Below, piece after piece: positions 22,636 to 33,814 of a stretch of DNA of 64,000 nucleotides (positions within the stretch are counted from its first letter, which is position 1; every line of letters starts with the position of its first letter). A program made the position numbers and the translations under genes. This stretch comes from Zea mays (Eukaryota > Streptophyta > Magnoliopsida > Poales > Poaceae): assembly GCF_902167145.1 (NCBI RefSeq), contig NC_050097.1, positions 115,477,982 through 115,541,981 of the forward strand, read 5' to 3'. Under the pieces are notes generated by a model. It ran no database searches. It had not been told where the DNA came from and was given only the letters and a program-made list of their open reading frames with translations.

Positions 22636-24643
22636 TGTCACACCCGGATTTAAGGGGTAAAGTTGGGTGCGTCTCATATTTGCGCCAAAGAAGAACAACA
22701 CATATAATGACAAAGTGTATAGAGATAAATGTCACAATATCATAAAAGTAATGATTACATAGCGGAAGTCTTACAAAAATAAAAGATAAATATAAAGAGA
22801 ACTAATGTCCATCCATGGCACCATAAAGTTGACTAGGAGAAGCCACCTAGATCAGTTCGTACTCCTCATTGTACGGCTCCTGTGTGTGTGGGGGGGGTTA
22901 TACATCACAAGTGTGAGCTCACAAAAGATCATAGCTCAACAAGTTGTGGGGAATAATGTGCATGAACTCACGAAAGGTGGGAGTTCATGTGAAGTGTAAG
23001 GCTGATCAACAATAGGGGTTAAAGCTGAGCATTGCTTTTAATAAGTTGGTCAAATTTTTATTAGTAATTACTAGATTTAGGTAAATACCATACCAAAATA
23101 ATAATAGAACAAAATTAATAATAAATCCCATGCAATGCAAATGACAAATTTAATTTAGTTCCATAGTTTAATCATGCTAGAGTCCTAAGCTGCTCATGAT
23201 CGCGAGCACGGCTAGTATACCAGTTTTACACTCTGCAGAGGTTGTACCCTGTACCCACAAGTCGTGTATCCCATGTTGTCATGGTTTGCAAGGCCCTTAG
23301 ACACTGCCGAGATGAATGGCTAGGGATCCACTATGAGTCCTTTACAAAGTTTCACTAGCTTCAGAAAACCCGCTATAGTTCTAGGAAGAGCAATGCAGGA
23401 ATCCCCTGTCTGACCACCATCGCAGCAAAATCAACTCGGGAACCTCCCTACACGCCTACTCCTCCACTGCCCTTGCCCTTATCAGCTACGGTAGTCCTCC
23501 ACTAGCTTTTCTAGTTAGTCAGCCAAGGGCGTCCCATTCCACCCTTGTGGTGGCACGTGTTTCTCAAGTTAAGCTCAATGTTCCAATTAAAATAATGATC
23601 TTGTCATGTACAATAAATAAAACAATAGTATAATTGGAACATGAACATAATGTAATATTATACCCAAAACCATATAGAGCAATAACAAAACTACCCAAAT
23701 AGTTCAGGGGTAAGCAAGGTAACAAGATAACCAGACTAGGGTGACCTATTGAGTCCCATCAAAATTAAGCCTATGCATGAATAAGTGATAATAAATAACA
23801 TTATTGGGTAATAAAAGTGGTCAAGGGCACAACTTGCCTTCAACGAGATCCTGCTCAGCAACTTCTACCTGCTAAACACCCGGATCCTCAGCCACTAGCT
23901 CTTCTACTCGTCACAATACAAACAAGCAAAGTACAAAGGAGAAATTAACGTCACACCAGACATGCATACAAAATGCATATTAATAATCTACACATTAAAA
24001 TGAGATCATAGGAAAAAGAATCACTAAATTCGGAGTTATGGATTTTTAACTTATGAATCTCCGAAGGTTTTATGTATTTGATACAAGATTAATTAAGAGA
24101 TCAATTTTAATATAGTTTTCATGTCAAAATAGATACACTATGTGATGAACAATATTATTACAAAATTATAGGAACTGGAATGGACTAAAAAGGAGTTAAA
24201 ATGAATTTTACAAGTTTCTAGAATTATTTTTGTATTAAACATCAATTTCTATATTGCTCTTCTCAATTTCCTCGGTTACTAGACTGTGCGCGTAAATAAA
24301 CCAAAAGCCAGGGGCCACGACGCGAACAAATCTAAGACTCAGGCTACTATTGCACTGGACGGCGGGTTGATTCGTAAAGACCCCAGGGGTTCTTTTACAA
24401 ACCAGACTCAGCGAATGGGTATTGCGGATTCACGGTCGTCCGATCAGAACGAACGACACTGATCAGATTGGCTAATGAATGAATCGGTACGCTACACTGA
24501 CCGTTGGATCGAAGATCTAAGGTGAGTACTCTATGATGCTCGGTCTAATTTGTGGCAGAATCTCCCAAGTTATTGGGCCCACATGAACATGTCCTTGTCT
24601 CAAAGACCTCAAACGGCTATGCATGTGCACCAAATAACTTAAC
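22636..24643 (-). repeat. Del/Tekay-related LTR sequence (minus strand), first part
   Basis: Starts TGTCACACCCGGATTT, like the minus-strand end of the Tekay-like LTR at 27011. It shares blocks with that LTR in the same order (for example the GAGCACG...ATACCAGTTT...CTCTGCAGAGG region near 23200, and CCGATCAGAACGAACG near 24435). It is a different family or an old copy. I found no gene. The end of this LTR is not fixed: homology-like sequence continues to about 24640 and may resume at 26506. Confidence 0.6.
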
Positions 24644-24649
24644 AGGATC

Positions 24650-26505
24650 CGTCCGAGTGTCCCAAGGACCCCGGATAAACCACTTACAACCAAGATCGCA
24701 AGATTAAGTAAACACAAATCACACACCAACAATTTGCAGCGGAAATCTTATTACCAAATTTTACAAGTTACATCAAGTTTACATTGTACCTGATCGGAGT
24801 GATTACAAGGTGATTCAAAGAAATAACTTTGAACTATTATAAATTATTTATAGTTTTGAAATATATTCTAGCTCAAGTGACCATCCTCAATAAGAAGTAT
24901 AGAAGAGGTGCTTAGACTTATAAGAAGGCCGAGCCCACCGGCACTTAGCACCATCCACAACAACACACTTCTATTTTCAGTTCTTCCTCCTGCTGGGGAA
25001 CCACCTTTGCACAAAAGTAGCAAAGCTCCGTAGGCTCTTCACCTAAAACAACATGGGACAAAGCCCTGAGTACGAAGTGTACTTTTGCAAGTCTTACCCG
25101 ACTAAGGAAAAAGACTCTCAAGGATATGCTGGATTTGGGAATCAAGGAAAGGCTTTTAGCAAGAATCAACTTAGATATTTTTGCAGAAATAGCTTACTAA
25201 AGTGAGTCCTTACTTTCAATATTTTAACGCTAGATTAAATATTAATAGACTCTGGTTGCACCTAGTCTAATTTCACCATCTCATCAATACAACATCATTT
25301 TAACTCATAATGTTTACATCCTGACTTAGGTTGTAGGACGAAGATCAAGTCTCCACTCTCCGGGGATATAACGACGATCCAAATCGATTTAGTCAGCTGA
25401 GGATCTCTAACCACACGACATATGTAGCACTTAACCCTTGCATATGTCAACCGTTCCCACAGATCTTCCACAACATGAACCGGTCCGCACTACCCGGGAG
25501 CACAGTACTCCTCCATCCAGCCTCTAGCTAGGAGTTTACACGCTACTCCCACCATCTCCCACTCCCAATGCGCGGTTGTCTTTTCACGTATGGAATAGCC
25601 GGGTTCAAGCTTACCCTGTCCCATATCCAGGGCATGTGGCCAGTTAAGATAGTCCTTGATCATACAGGCCTACATACGCATCCAATCCTTAATTAACCTG
25701 GGTGGAGCATCACCTGTTCCTAACCCAAGTCTTGAGTTAAGTACTTCCATCCTTAGGAGTGTTTGTGTCCCTTAGGATGAAAAGAGCATTATAGGGATCT
25801 TTGCAGTAAGATCCCACCATGCTCCTAATGAAAATATTGTTGTAGGTATAGTCATCCTTCCTCAGGATAAACCTGAGCTAGGAATAAGTGCAAAGGACAA
25901 ACTCTATCTGCTTATAAGCAGGGCTAAGCATTTTTTGTAAATCATATTTTGATACTTCACCAGAAGTACCTATAAAAGGAATGGATTTCAAGGTAGCCAA
26001 TGCATCAACGGGTTTCCAAGCAACTCCTATAAACCTAATGCACATTTCAATAGACTTAAAGTGTGTAAAAATAATTTAAAAACACAAGGAAGGGGTTGCA
26101 TGCACCGGGACTTGCCTGGAATAAACACTAGGTTAGTGTTTGTTAGATGACGTCCGCTTGGCGATCAACCTTTTGTTCTGATACTTGTTCAGTCTGCCCT
26201 TCTTCAGGTTGATCCAACTGACGACATCGTTGTACGAAGAAGACCACTCCTTGCACCATCTTGAGGTCAACTTAGTTCTAGTTCTCCGCATCACGTAGTT
26301 AATTCACGTACCTAAATGAAATGCATTATGCACATGAATGCATAGCACTGACTTCACTGCACAACTAAAATTCCTCGCATTAAATGCCGATAGCGCCTAC
26401 CTGCAAAGCACTAAAATTACTAAGCAAATAAATCTAGCTTACCAGCATCAAACGTGACTCAATACTTGTGAGAATGTTGATAAATTCTGGTCCGGGCTTG
26501 TCACA
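24650..26505 (-). mobile_element. possible solo LTR, about 1.86 kb (minus strand)
   Basis: The right end is ...GGGCTTGTCACA (TGTGACAAGCCC on the minus strand, a plausible LTR start). AGGATC occurs on both sides (24644-24649 and 26506-26511), which would be a target duplication. The left end lacks a clean TG; a better-looking TG lies at 24658 (TGTCCCAAGGACC). Non-coding. It could equally be part of one long LTR running from 22636. Confidence 0.35.
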
Positions 26506-27010
26506 AGGATCTCCATAACTTGGAGTATATTGAAGTCGTACACAATTTAATGATAGTTATAACTCTAGAACAGCAAGAGGGAAAGTAAGAACACACATAA
26601 GTGCAGCAAAACAACACCACAAAGCCACAACATGAATGCACAACAATAGAATAGCACTATCTATCTAAAACTGGCATTCAGATCACTTCTATGTGTCTCT
26701 CAAATGTGTATGAGTGAAGTACTAGCTCTTGATATGCTTGGAGTGCTGAAGAGGTCGAAATGGAGGCCTATTTATAGCCCAAAGCCTCCAAACGACCATT
26801 AAGAGAACTAATGGAATTGCTCTCTGCACGGGCGCACCAGGCTGAGAACAGGAATGGTCCCTCCCGAATTTGGATTGGTGCCTCCGAAAACGACATGGCA
26901 ACAGACCGGTATGATGACCTCTAGGCTATTTGCCATGTCAACTAGCCATTGTTCGGCGCGCAAAGGCTTAATTAGCCTTTACTGTGTGGTCCGGTGCACC
27001 ACTAGATCAT
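26506..27010 (-). repeat. LTR-like U3/promoter segment (minus strand)
   Basis: On the minus strand it contains GGGCTATAAATAGG (26768-26780), a good TATA box followed by an R-like region, and GGTGCACCGGACC upstream. A block CTCCAAGTTATGGAGAT is like Sirevirus U5. It belongs either to the LTR begun at 22636 or to an old Sirevirus-like LTR. The last five bases, ATCAT, are the presumed left target duplication of the Tekay-like element. Confidence 0.4.
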
Positions 27011-30000
27011 TGTCACACCCGATTTTGGAAGGCAAACAGAATGTGAACCATGTACGTGCCAGGATCAGAAAATCACGTACACAACAATTACATAGTTGGA
27101 CATCATCACACATTGCTCAAAATAAATGGCAGAAATGGTACTTTATTACATCGAGATGTCCACGACATCCATAGAGTCATTAACTTAACAAAGTGAAAAT
27201 CATAATCGAAGTGTGGAATACGAAATGTAGATGATAAGGCCTTCACAGGCAGCTGACTAGGGGTTGCCACTAAGCACAACTAGAACTCATCGTAGTCCTG
27301 AAACTCCTCAAAGTCCTCCATGTTGCATGCATCTCCTCCTGAGCACTGATTGCAATGGGGACAACCTAGGGTTTGGGGGGTTTAAAGCAAGGGTGAGTAC
27401 ACATCAACGTACTCAACAAATGTCTCGTTTGGCTAAAGTGGACTACTGTATGTGGAGTTAAGGTTAAAGCAGTTGCTTTTAGTTGGTCAGATATTTATTA
27501 CTAGTAGTAAGCCAAGTTTTAGTAATAAACCCATTTATTACCCAAACGTACTCCCTCCAAGAGGAAATACCAGAAACAACAGTTACAATCATCACCAGTA
27601 ATAATCATCATAATGTATCCAAAGTTATTCTAATCAAAGTGGATCCCAAGGCTGCTCTTAACCGTGAGCACGACTGATATACCAGTTTCTAACACTCTAC
27701 AGAGGTTGCATACTTACCCACGAGTCATGATCCCTTTTTGCCTCGGGTCAATCAAACCCTCAAACACTACCAAGGTCAGTAGACAAGGTTTCACTACGTA
27801 GCTTTTACAAAGATTTTCCCAGAGGTCATAGTCGCCCGTTAGGTTTCTCCAGTTTGATAAACACAGTACTTCTCCCCACAAGAAGGGTGACTAACAAAAC
27901 CAAATCGAAAGAACCTCGGCAACCAACCTCGGCAGAGCAAGTACTGTGCCCGGACCCCATTGACTACCCTACAGCGAAGCCGACTACACCTTAGGTTCCT
28001 CTAATTATTAAACTAAGAGCGTCCCATTCTACTCTCATGGTTGTACTATTATCCCGGGTGGTCTCTCAACGAACAGGTCTTTACGTAGAGGTACTTAGGA
28101 AATAGCCTCAGTCCCCTAAAGTATCACAGGATCATCATCATATCCAGAATTACATCATCGTATCATAAATATTCGCATCATGTTTGTTGATTAAAGTAAA
28201 GCAAAAGCATGAAGCTAACCATAATAACCCAAAAGGTAAACAAGGACAAGGTAAATACAAACTAGTCAATCCTTAGGTTTCAATTAAGTAATGCGGGATA
28301 GTGAATTATAAAGTGAGTAGGCAATAATGGGTCAGATGACACTTGCCTTCACCAGGTTACTGCTCAAGGAAGTCCTCGGCAACACACTTAGGAACCACAG
28401 ACTGCTCGTTGTCTACACAAAGCGATCATGAATTCAACACATTTGGATAATGACAAAGAAACAATACACCAAACATGTACAGTCAAGAGAACACAAGCTC
28501 GAAAGAACAATAAAAACACAAGAGGAAAATCTAGGTTCTTGGGTGAGCAATTACACCTAGAGGTTTGTGGTTCTATAAGTACTGTTTATCTCAATAGATT
28601 ACACCAAGTTAAAGTTATTCCAGAGATGAGATCATACACTACATGACATTAGCTTCACAAAATTAATCACTTAATTATTATTAGTGTTTTCCCTTTTCAA
28701 TAACTAAACCATTACTCTACATGCACCTATAGCCTAGAAATAAAATTAATACCTGCATACAGTAAATGATTATAATTTAAATAGATACATAATAATTTTA
28801 TGAACATTTTGCAATTTGAAGCACCCAATTTGGAGTTCATATGCAAAAGATATGAAAAAAAACAAGTTTTGGAATTCAAAATACAAAACTAGGTCTAATT
28901 TTGTGATAAGCTATAAAGTCAGGGGCTTTTCTGAAAAATCTCATGGGCAAACGCGAGAAAACCAGCGATGGCGGGTTGATTTTCAGAAAGCCGAGGGTCT
29001 CTTTAACAAAACTGCCACGCGAAGGGGTACCGGGTAATCTCATCCATCCGATCGCAAACGAACGGACACGATCAGATCTAAGCACGAGCGCGGGCTGATA
29101 AGTGGGCCAGGGGAGTCAGCGGCCGGGGGGCGAGGCAGCCTGACTGGCCGGCCCTAGCTGCAGGACGCGAGCGAGGGAGCGTATCTGAGCGGCCAGATCT
29201 GAATCGAACGAGTAGGATCAAATCGGGTTTAATTACAGTCAGGCTGTCAAATCTCTGATGGCCTGAGATCTGATGGCAAGCTTGGGATGGGTTGCTAGGA
29301 TACCAGCGGCGGTGGCGCTCGATTCCGCGGCGGAGATCCTCCGAAGGTGAGGGCGCGACCATGGCGAGGTTCTGGGGTGCTGGGAAAGGGCTCAGGTGAG
29401 TTCGGGGTGACACGACGGACTCGGCAGTGGGCACAACACCGGCGCGGAGGCACCAGACGGCACCAGTCCACGATAGTGTGGCCCGACGATAGCACATCTC
29501 AACTCCGACGAGCGATTGCATGAACAGCAGGGTAGGAAATGGGGAATTAAGGGCATGGGGAGGTTAGTTACCTCAAGAGACGGCTCTAGAGCGCTTGAGC
29601 GACGGCGAGGACATAGCGAGGCCCTGGTCGACGACGGTGGAGAAACGGCTGCGCGGTGAGAAGTACGGCGAGCATGAACAGAGGGAAATAGAGGAGATGG
29701 GGCAAACCAAATAGTGTCTTCAGTTGCTGGCGAGGAGGCAGAGCTCACCAGGGCAACAGATGCGTTAGGGCTCAACTGTGGTCACGGAACAGACGGCGGA
29801 CGGCGGCGGTGCTCCACGGGTGCGCACGTAGTGCGAGAGAGGGGTGCGAGGGGGTATGCTGAGGAGCGCTACTGGGCGAGGGGAGTGAGTGAGTGGGTGC
29901 AGGCTCAAAAGGAGGTCGGGCACGTGGGGGGAGTGGCCGGGAAACATGCGACGTGGGCGCGTCCACGGCGGGGTGCGCAGGCAGAAGGTTAGGGAAGGGG

Positions 30001-30595
30001 AGGCTGATAGGTGGGGTCCGCGAGCCAGCAAGGGCGAACACGCGAACGTGTGGTCAGCGCTGATAGGGCGGACCCACCGGGCAGCAAGAGGGAGTGGGCA
30101 CGCGCGCGAAGAACCCGGTGCCGACAAACTGTCCCCACCGGACAGAGGAAGGGAGAGAGGGAGAGAGCGTGCGGGTGCGACTGATGCTGACAGGTGGGTC
30201 CCACCTGTCAGGCGGAGCAAGCGAGCACGCGTGACCTGACTGGGCTGGATTGGGCTGAATGGGCAAATTGGGGTTTTCCTTTTTATGGAATTTCCAAATG
30301 CTTTTCTTTTTATTTTCTCTATGGAATTCAAATCAAATTCAAACCCAATTCAAATTCAAATAATTCAAACATGTGCATCAAACAAAAGAATAATTTAGGC
30401 TCCGCATGATGCAATATTTCATGACTCGCATAGGTTTGGATATATTAAATAAATAGTTAAACCCTCACCTAATTGACATAATTCTAATAAAAAGGAAGGG
30501 AGAAGAAGTCTAGAGAGAGAGAGAAACAAGAGGTAACACCTAAATTGGTAGGCATTAGAGAAGAAATTTTATACCCCAAAATTCAGGGTGTAACA
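27011..30595 (-). repeat. 3' LTR of the Tekay-like element
   Basis: 3585 bp; minus strand begins TGTTACACCCTGAATTTTGG at 30595 and ends ...GGGTGTGACA at 27011. 29086-30260 is a GC-rich block with repeated GTGGG-CCCAC palindromes. Small reading frames in this block are overlapping in all frames and have no protein-like features. Confidence 0.9.
30188..30210. repeat. perfect 23-bp palindrome
   Basis: TGACAGGTGGG, a central T, then its exact reverse complement. Related GTGGGNCC...CTGTC motifs occur nearby and in the solo LTR at 34189-34335. Confidence 0.9.
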
Positions 30596-33500
30596 AACCA
30601 ATCCCCCTTAAAAAGAATCTCGCCCTCGAGATTCAGGATTGGCTAGCAAAGAGTTCGGGATACTTGGCTTTCAGACCATCTTCTCTTTCCTAGGTGGCTT
30701 CTTCCTCTAAATGATGGCCCCACTTGACCTTGCACATTCTGATGGTGCTCCTTCAAGTGACTCTGTCTGCTGTTTCTAGAATCTAAGTTGGCTTCTCGAT
30801 ATAAGTTAAGTCTTCCTGAACCTCAAGATTCTCAATTGGCAATTGCTCTTCTGGCACTCGCAAACACTTCTTCAACTGAGACACATGGAACACATCATGC
30901 ACGGCTGACACACTTTTAGGTAGGCTAAGTTGATATGCCACTTCTCCATGTCTTGCTTGAATCTAGTACGGTCCGATGTATTGAGGTGCTAGCTTGCCCT
31001 TGACTCTGAACCTTTTGATTCCTCTGATTGGTGACACCTTCAGGTAAACATAATCTCTCACTTCAAAAGTCAGCTCTCTTCTTCTAGCGTCAGTATAGCT
31101 TTGCTGTCTGGCCTGTGCTGTCTTCAGGTTCTCCCGAACCATTCTGATGTTCTCTTCGGCTTCAAGTAAAATGTCTGGACCGAACACCTGCCTTTCGCCG
31201 GGTTGGTCCCATTGCAACAGAATTCGACAATTCCTCCCATAGAGTGCTTGGAACAGTGATGTCTTCAATCTGGCTTGGTAACTGTTGTTGTAGGAGAATT
31301 TTGCACAAGGTAGCCTCTTGTCCCAACCTGACTTGTCTTGCAAAGCACTAGCCCTCAACATGTCTTCTAAGATCTGGTTTGTTCTCTCAGTCTAACCATC
31401 TGCCTACCGGTGATAAGCTGAACTGAACTTCAAATGCGTGCCCAAAGCTTCATGCAACTGCTGCCAAAAATGATAAGTGAACTGGGTACCCCTGTCGGAC
31501 ACTATCTTCTTTGGTACTCCATGCAAACATACAATCTGGGACATATATAATTCTACCAACACTGCACTATTATAGGTGGTCTTGACTAGTATGAAATGGG
31601 TCGCCTTCGTCAAGTGGTCCACTACTACACAGATGGAGTCATAACCGGCTCGAGTGCGAGGCAAACCGACTATAAAGTCCATCCAATCTCATCCCCATTT
31701 CCACTGAGGAATCTGCAACGACTGCAACAAACCTGTGGGCCTCTGATGCTCTGCCTTAATTCTCTGACAACTGTCACATATGGCAACATACTCTGTGATC
31801 TTCCTTTCATATTGTACCACCAGAATATTTTCTTCAGGTCTTGGTACATCTTCTCGCTGCAAGGGTGTATGAAATAAGTTATCTCATGAGCTTCCTTGAG
31901 AATCAGCTCATGAATCGATTTGATGTCATGAACACACAGCATATCTTTGAACCATGCTACACCTTCCACGTCTTCTCGGAAATCCTTGCCTTTCCCATCT
32001 AAGATCAGTTGCTGAATTTCATTGATCTTCTCATCATCTTTCTGCCCCTTCTTGATATCTTGTTCTAGAGTGGGCTCTAATTCAACTGTCACTCCTTGAG
32101 TGTTGTTCAGAAATCCGAGACTCAACCTGTCAAATTCCTTTGCTAGTTCATATGGCATCGAATGAGCGACCATCATGTTGACTAGACTTTTTCTGCTCAA
32201 AGCATCTGCAACCACATTAGCTTTGCCTGGGTGATAATGTATCTCCAGCTCATAATCTTTGATTAAATCCAGCCATCTTTGCTGCCTCATATTTAATTCT
32301 GATTGAGTGAATATATACTTGAGACTCTTGTGGTTTGTGTAAATATCACACTTCTGTCCATACAGATAGTTCCTCCAGGTCTTCAGTGCATGAACCACTA
32401 CTGCTAATTCCAAATCATGTGTTGGATAGTTTCTTTCATGAATCTTCAACTGTCGGGACGAGTATGCCACTACTCTCCCTTCTTGCATTAACACACATCC
32501 TAGACCAGTGTACAAAGCATCACAATACACTAAGAATGGTTTATGAACATCTGGCAGAATGAATACAGGTGTTGTAGTCTACTTCTTCTTCAGGGTTTCA
32601 AAGGACTCTTGGCACTCTGGGGTCCACTTGAATTCAACTTTCTTCGCTAGCAGGGCTGTCATTGGTCTGGCAATCTTGGAGAAACCTTCAATGAAACGCC
32701 GATAGTAGCCGACCATTCCAATAAAACTCTTGATTCTCCGGACATCTCTTAGTGCTTTCCAGTCCAGAATATCTGCTACCTTATTCGGATCCACAACTAA
32801 TCCATCTCGGTTTATGATATGACACAAGAACAAGACTTCGCTGATCTAGAACTCATATTTGCTTAGCTTGGCATAAAACTGATGCTCCCGTAACTGTTGC
32901 AATACCATCTTCAAATGCTCCTCATGTTCTTTCTCATTCTGAGAATATATGAGAATATCATCGATGAACACCACTACGAACTTGTTGAGGTAGTCCATGA
33001 ACACATTATTCATCAAGTACATAAAGAAATCTGGTGCATTTGTCAATCCGAATGACATGACTGTGTACTCATCATATAGCCCATACTTGGTGATAAATGC
33101 CGCCTTTGGTATATCCAAAGGTCAGATTCTGAGCTGATGGTAACCTGACCTCAGATCTATCTTTTAGAAAACTTTGGCTCCTCTCAACTGATCAAACAGG
33201 TCTTCTATTCTTGATAGAGGGTACTTGTTCTTGATAGTGACTTCATTCAAGGATCTGTAGTCAATGCACATTCTCTTTGTCCCATCTTTCTTCTCCACAA
33301 ACAAAACTGGAGTGGCCCAAGGCGAAGTACTGGGTCTGATATCACCTTTCTCCAATAGCTCATCGATCTGCTTCTTGAGTTCCACCAATTCTGGTCCAGA
33401 CAGTCTATAGGCTCTCTTGGAAATAGGGGTGATTCCAAGTTCAAGCTCTATGGCAAACTCAACTTTACGCTCGGGTGGCATGCCTGGTAAATCCTCAGGA

Positions 33501-33809
33501 AACACGTTGGGGAACTCTGACACAACTCTGATAGCTTCAAGTAGATTGGCCTCCTTACCATCTACAGACATATGGTGGCAGGCTCTTGCTTCTAGATCAG
33601 GCATGAACAGTTTAGTTACTAATTATTTCTCAGATGGGGACACTAACTTTATTGTCCTCTTGTTACAGCTGACGGTTGCTTGGTTTCTGTGCAGCCAATT
33701 CATCCCTAGGTTGACATCTAACCCTTGAGTACCCATTACTACTAGGATAGTGGGGAAGTCTACCCTCTTATTTCAATCCTTAGAGTTGAGCACATTTTAT
33801 CAGACTAAA
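30596..33809 (-). pseudogene. Tekay-like pol, 3' part: protease end, RT, RNase H, integrase, chromodomain
   Basis: Minus strand from 33809: the protease C-terminus (DVNLGMNWL, near 33690); RT from about 33500 ([21 protein letters not shown]) with FIDDILIYS near 32950; RNase H with [10 protein letters not shown] near 32515; integrase with MDFIVGLPR (near 31680) and SDRGTQF; a C-terminal region VFHVSQLKK (near 30880); and a chromodomain-like VKWGHHLEEEAT (near 30720). Several in-frame stops (for example 33163 region, 32830 region, 31394-31403, 30963, and three in the chromodomain) look like CAG to TAG, CGA to TGA and TGG to TAG transitions. Frame is otherwise largely kept. Dead copy. Confidence 0.9.
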
Positions 33810-33814
33810 CTTTT
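33810..33814 (+). other. target-site duplication CTTTT (left) of the solo LTR
   Basis: Matches 56651-56655. The protease coding sequence of the Tekay-like element is continuous when the insertion is skipped. Confidence 0.85.

Noticed and set aside
24658..24670. TG start (TGTCCCAAGG) as the left LTR end of the 1.86 kb segment
   Set aside because: Would leave no target duplication with 26506; the AGGATC match favours a border at about 24650, although neither is secure.
29078..30331. Many overlapping long frames on both strands
   Set aside because: GC-rich block inside the Tekay-like LTR with few stops; frames overlap in all phases, and the homologous block at 34114-35468 does not keep any of them.
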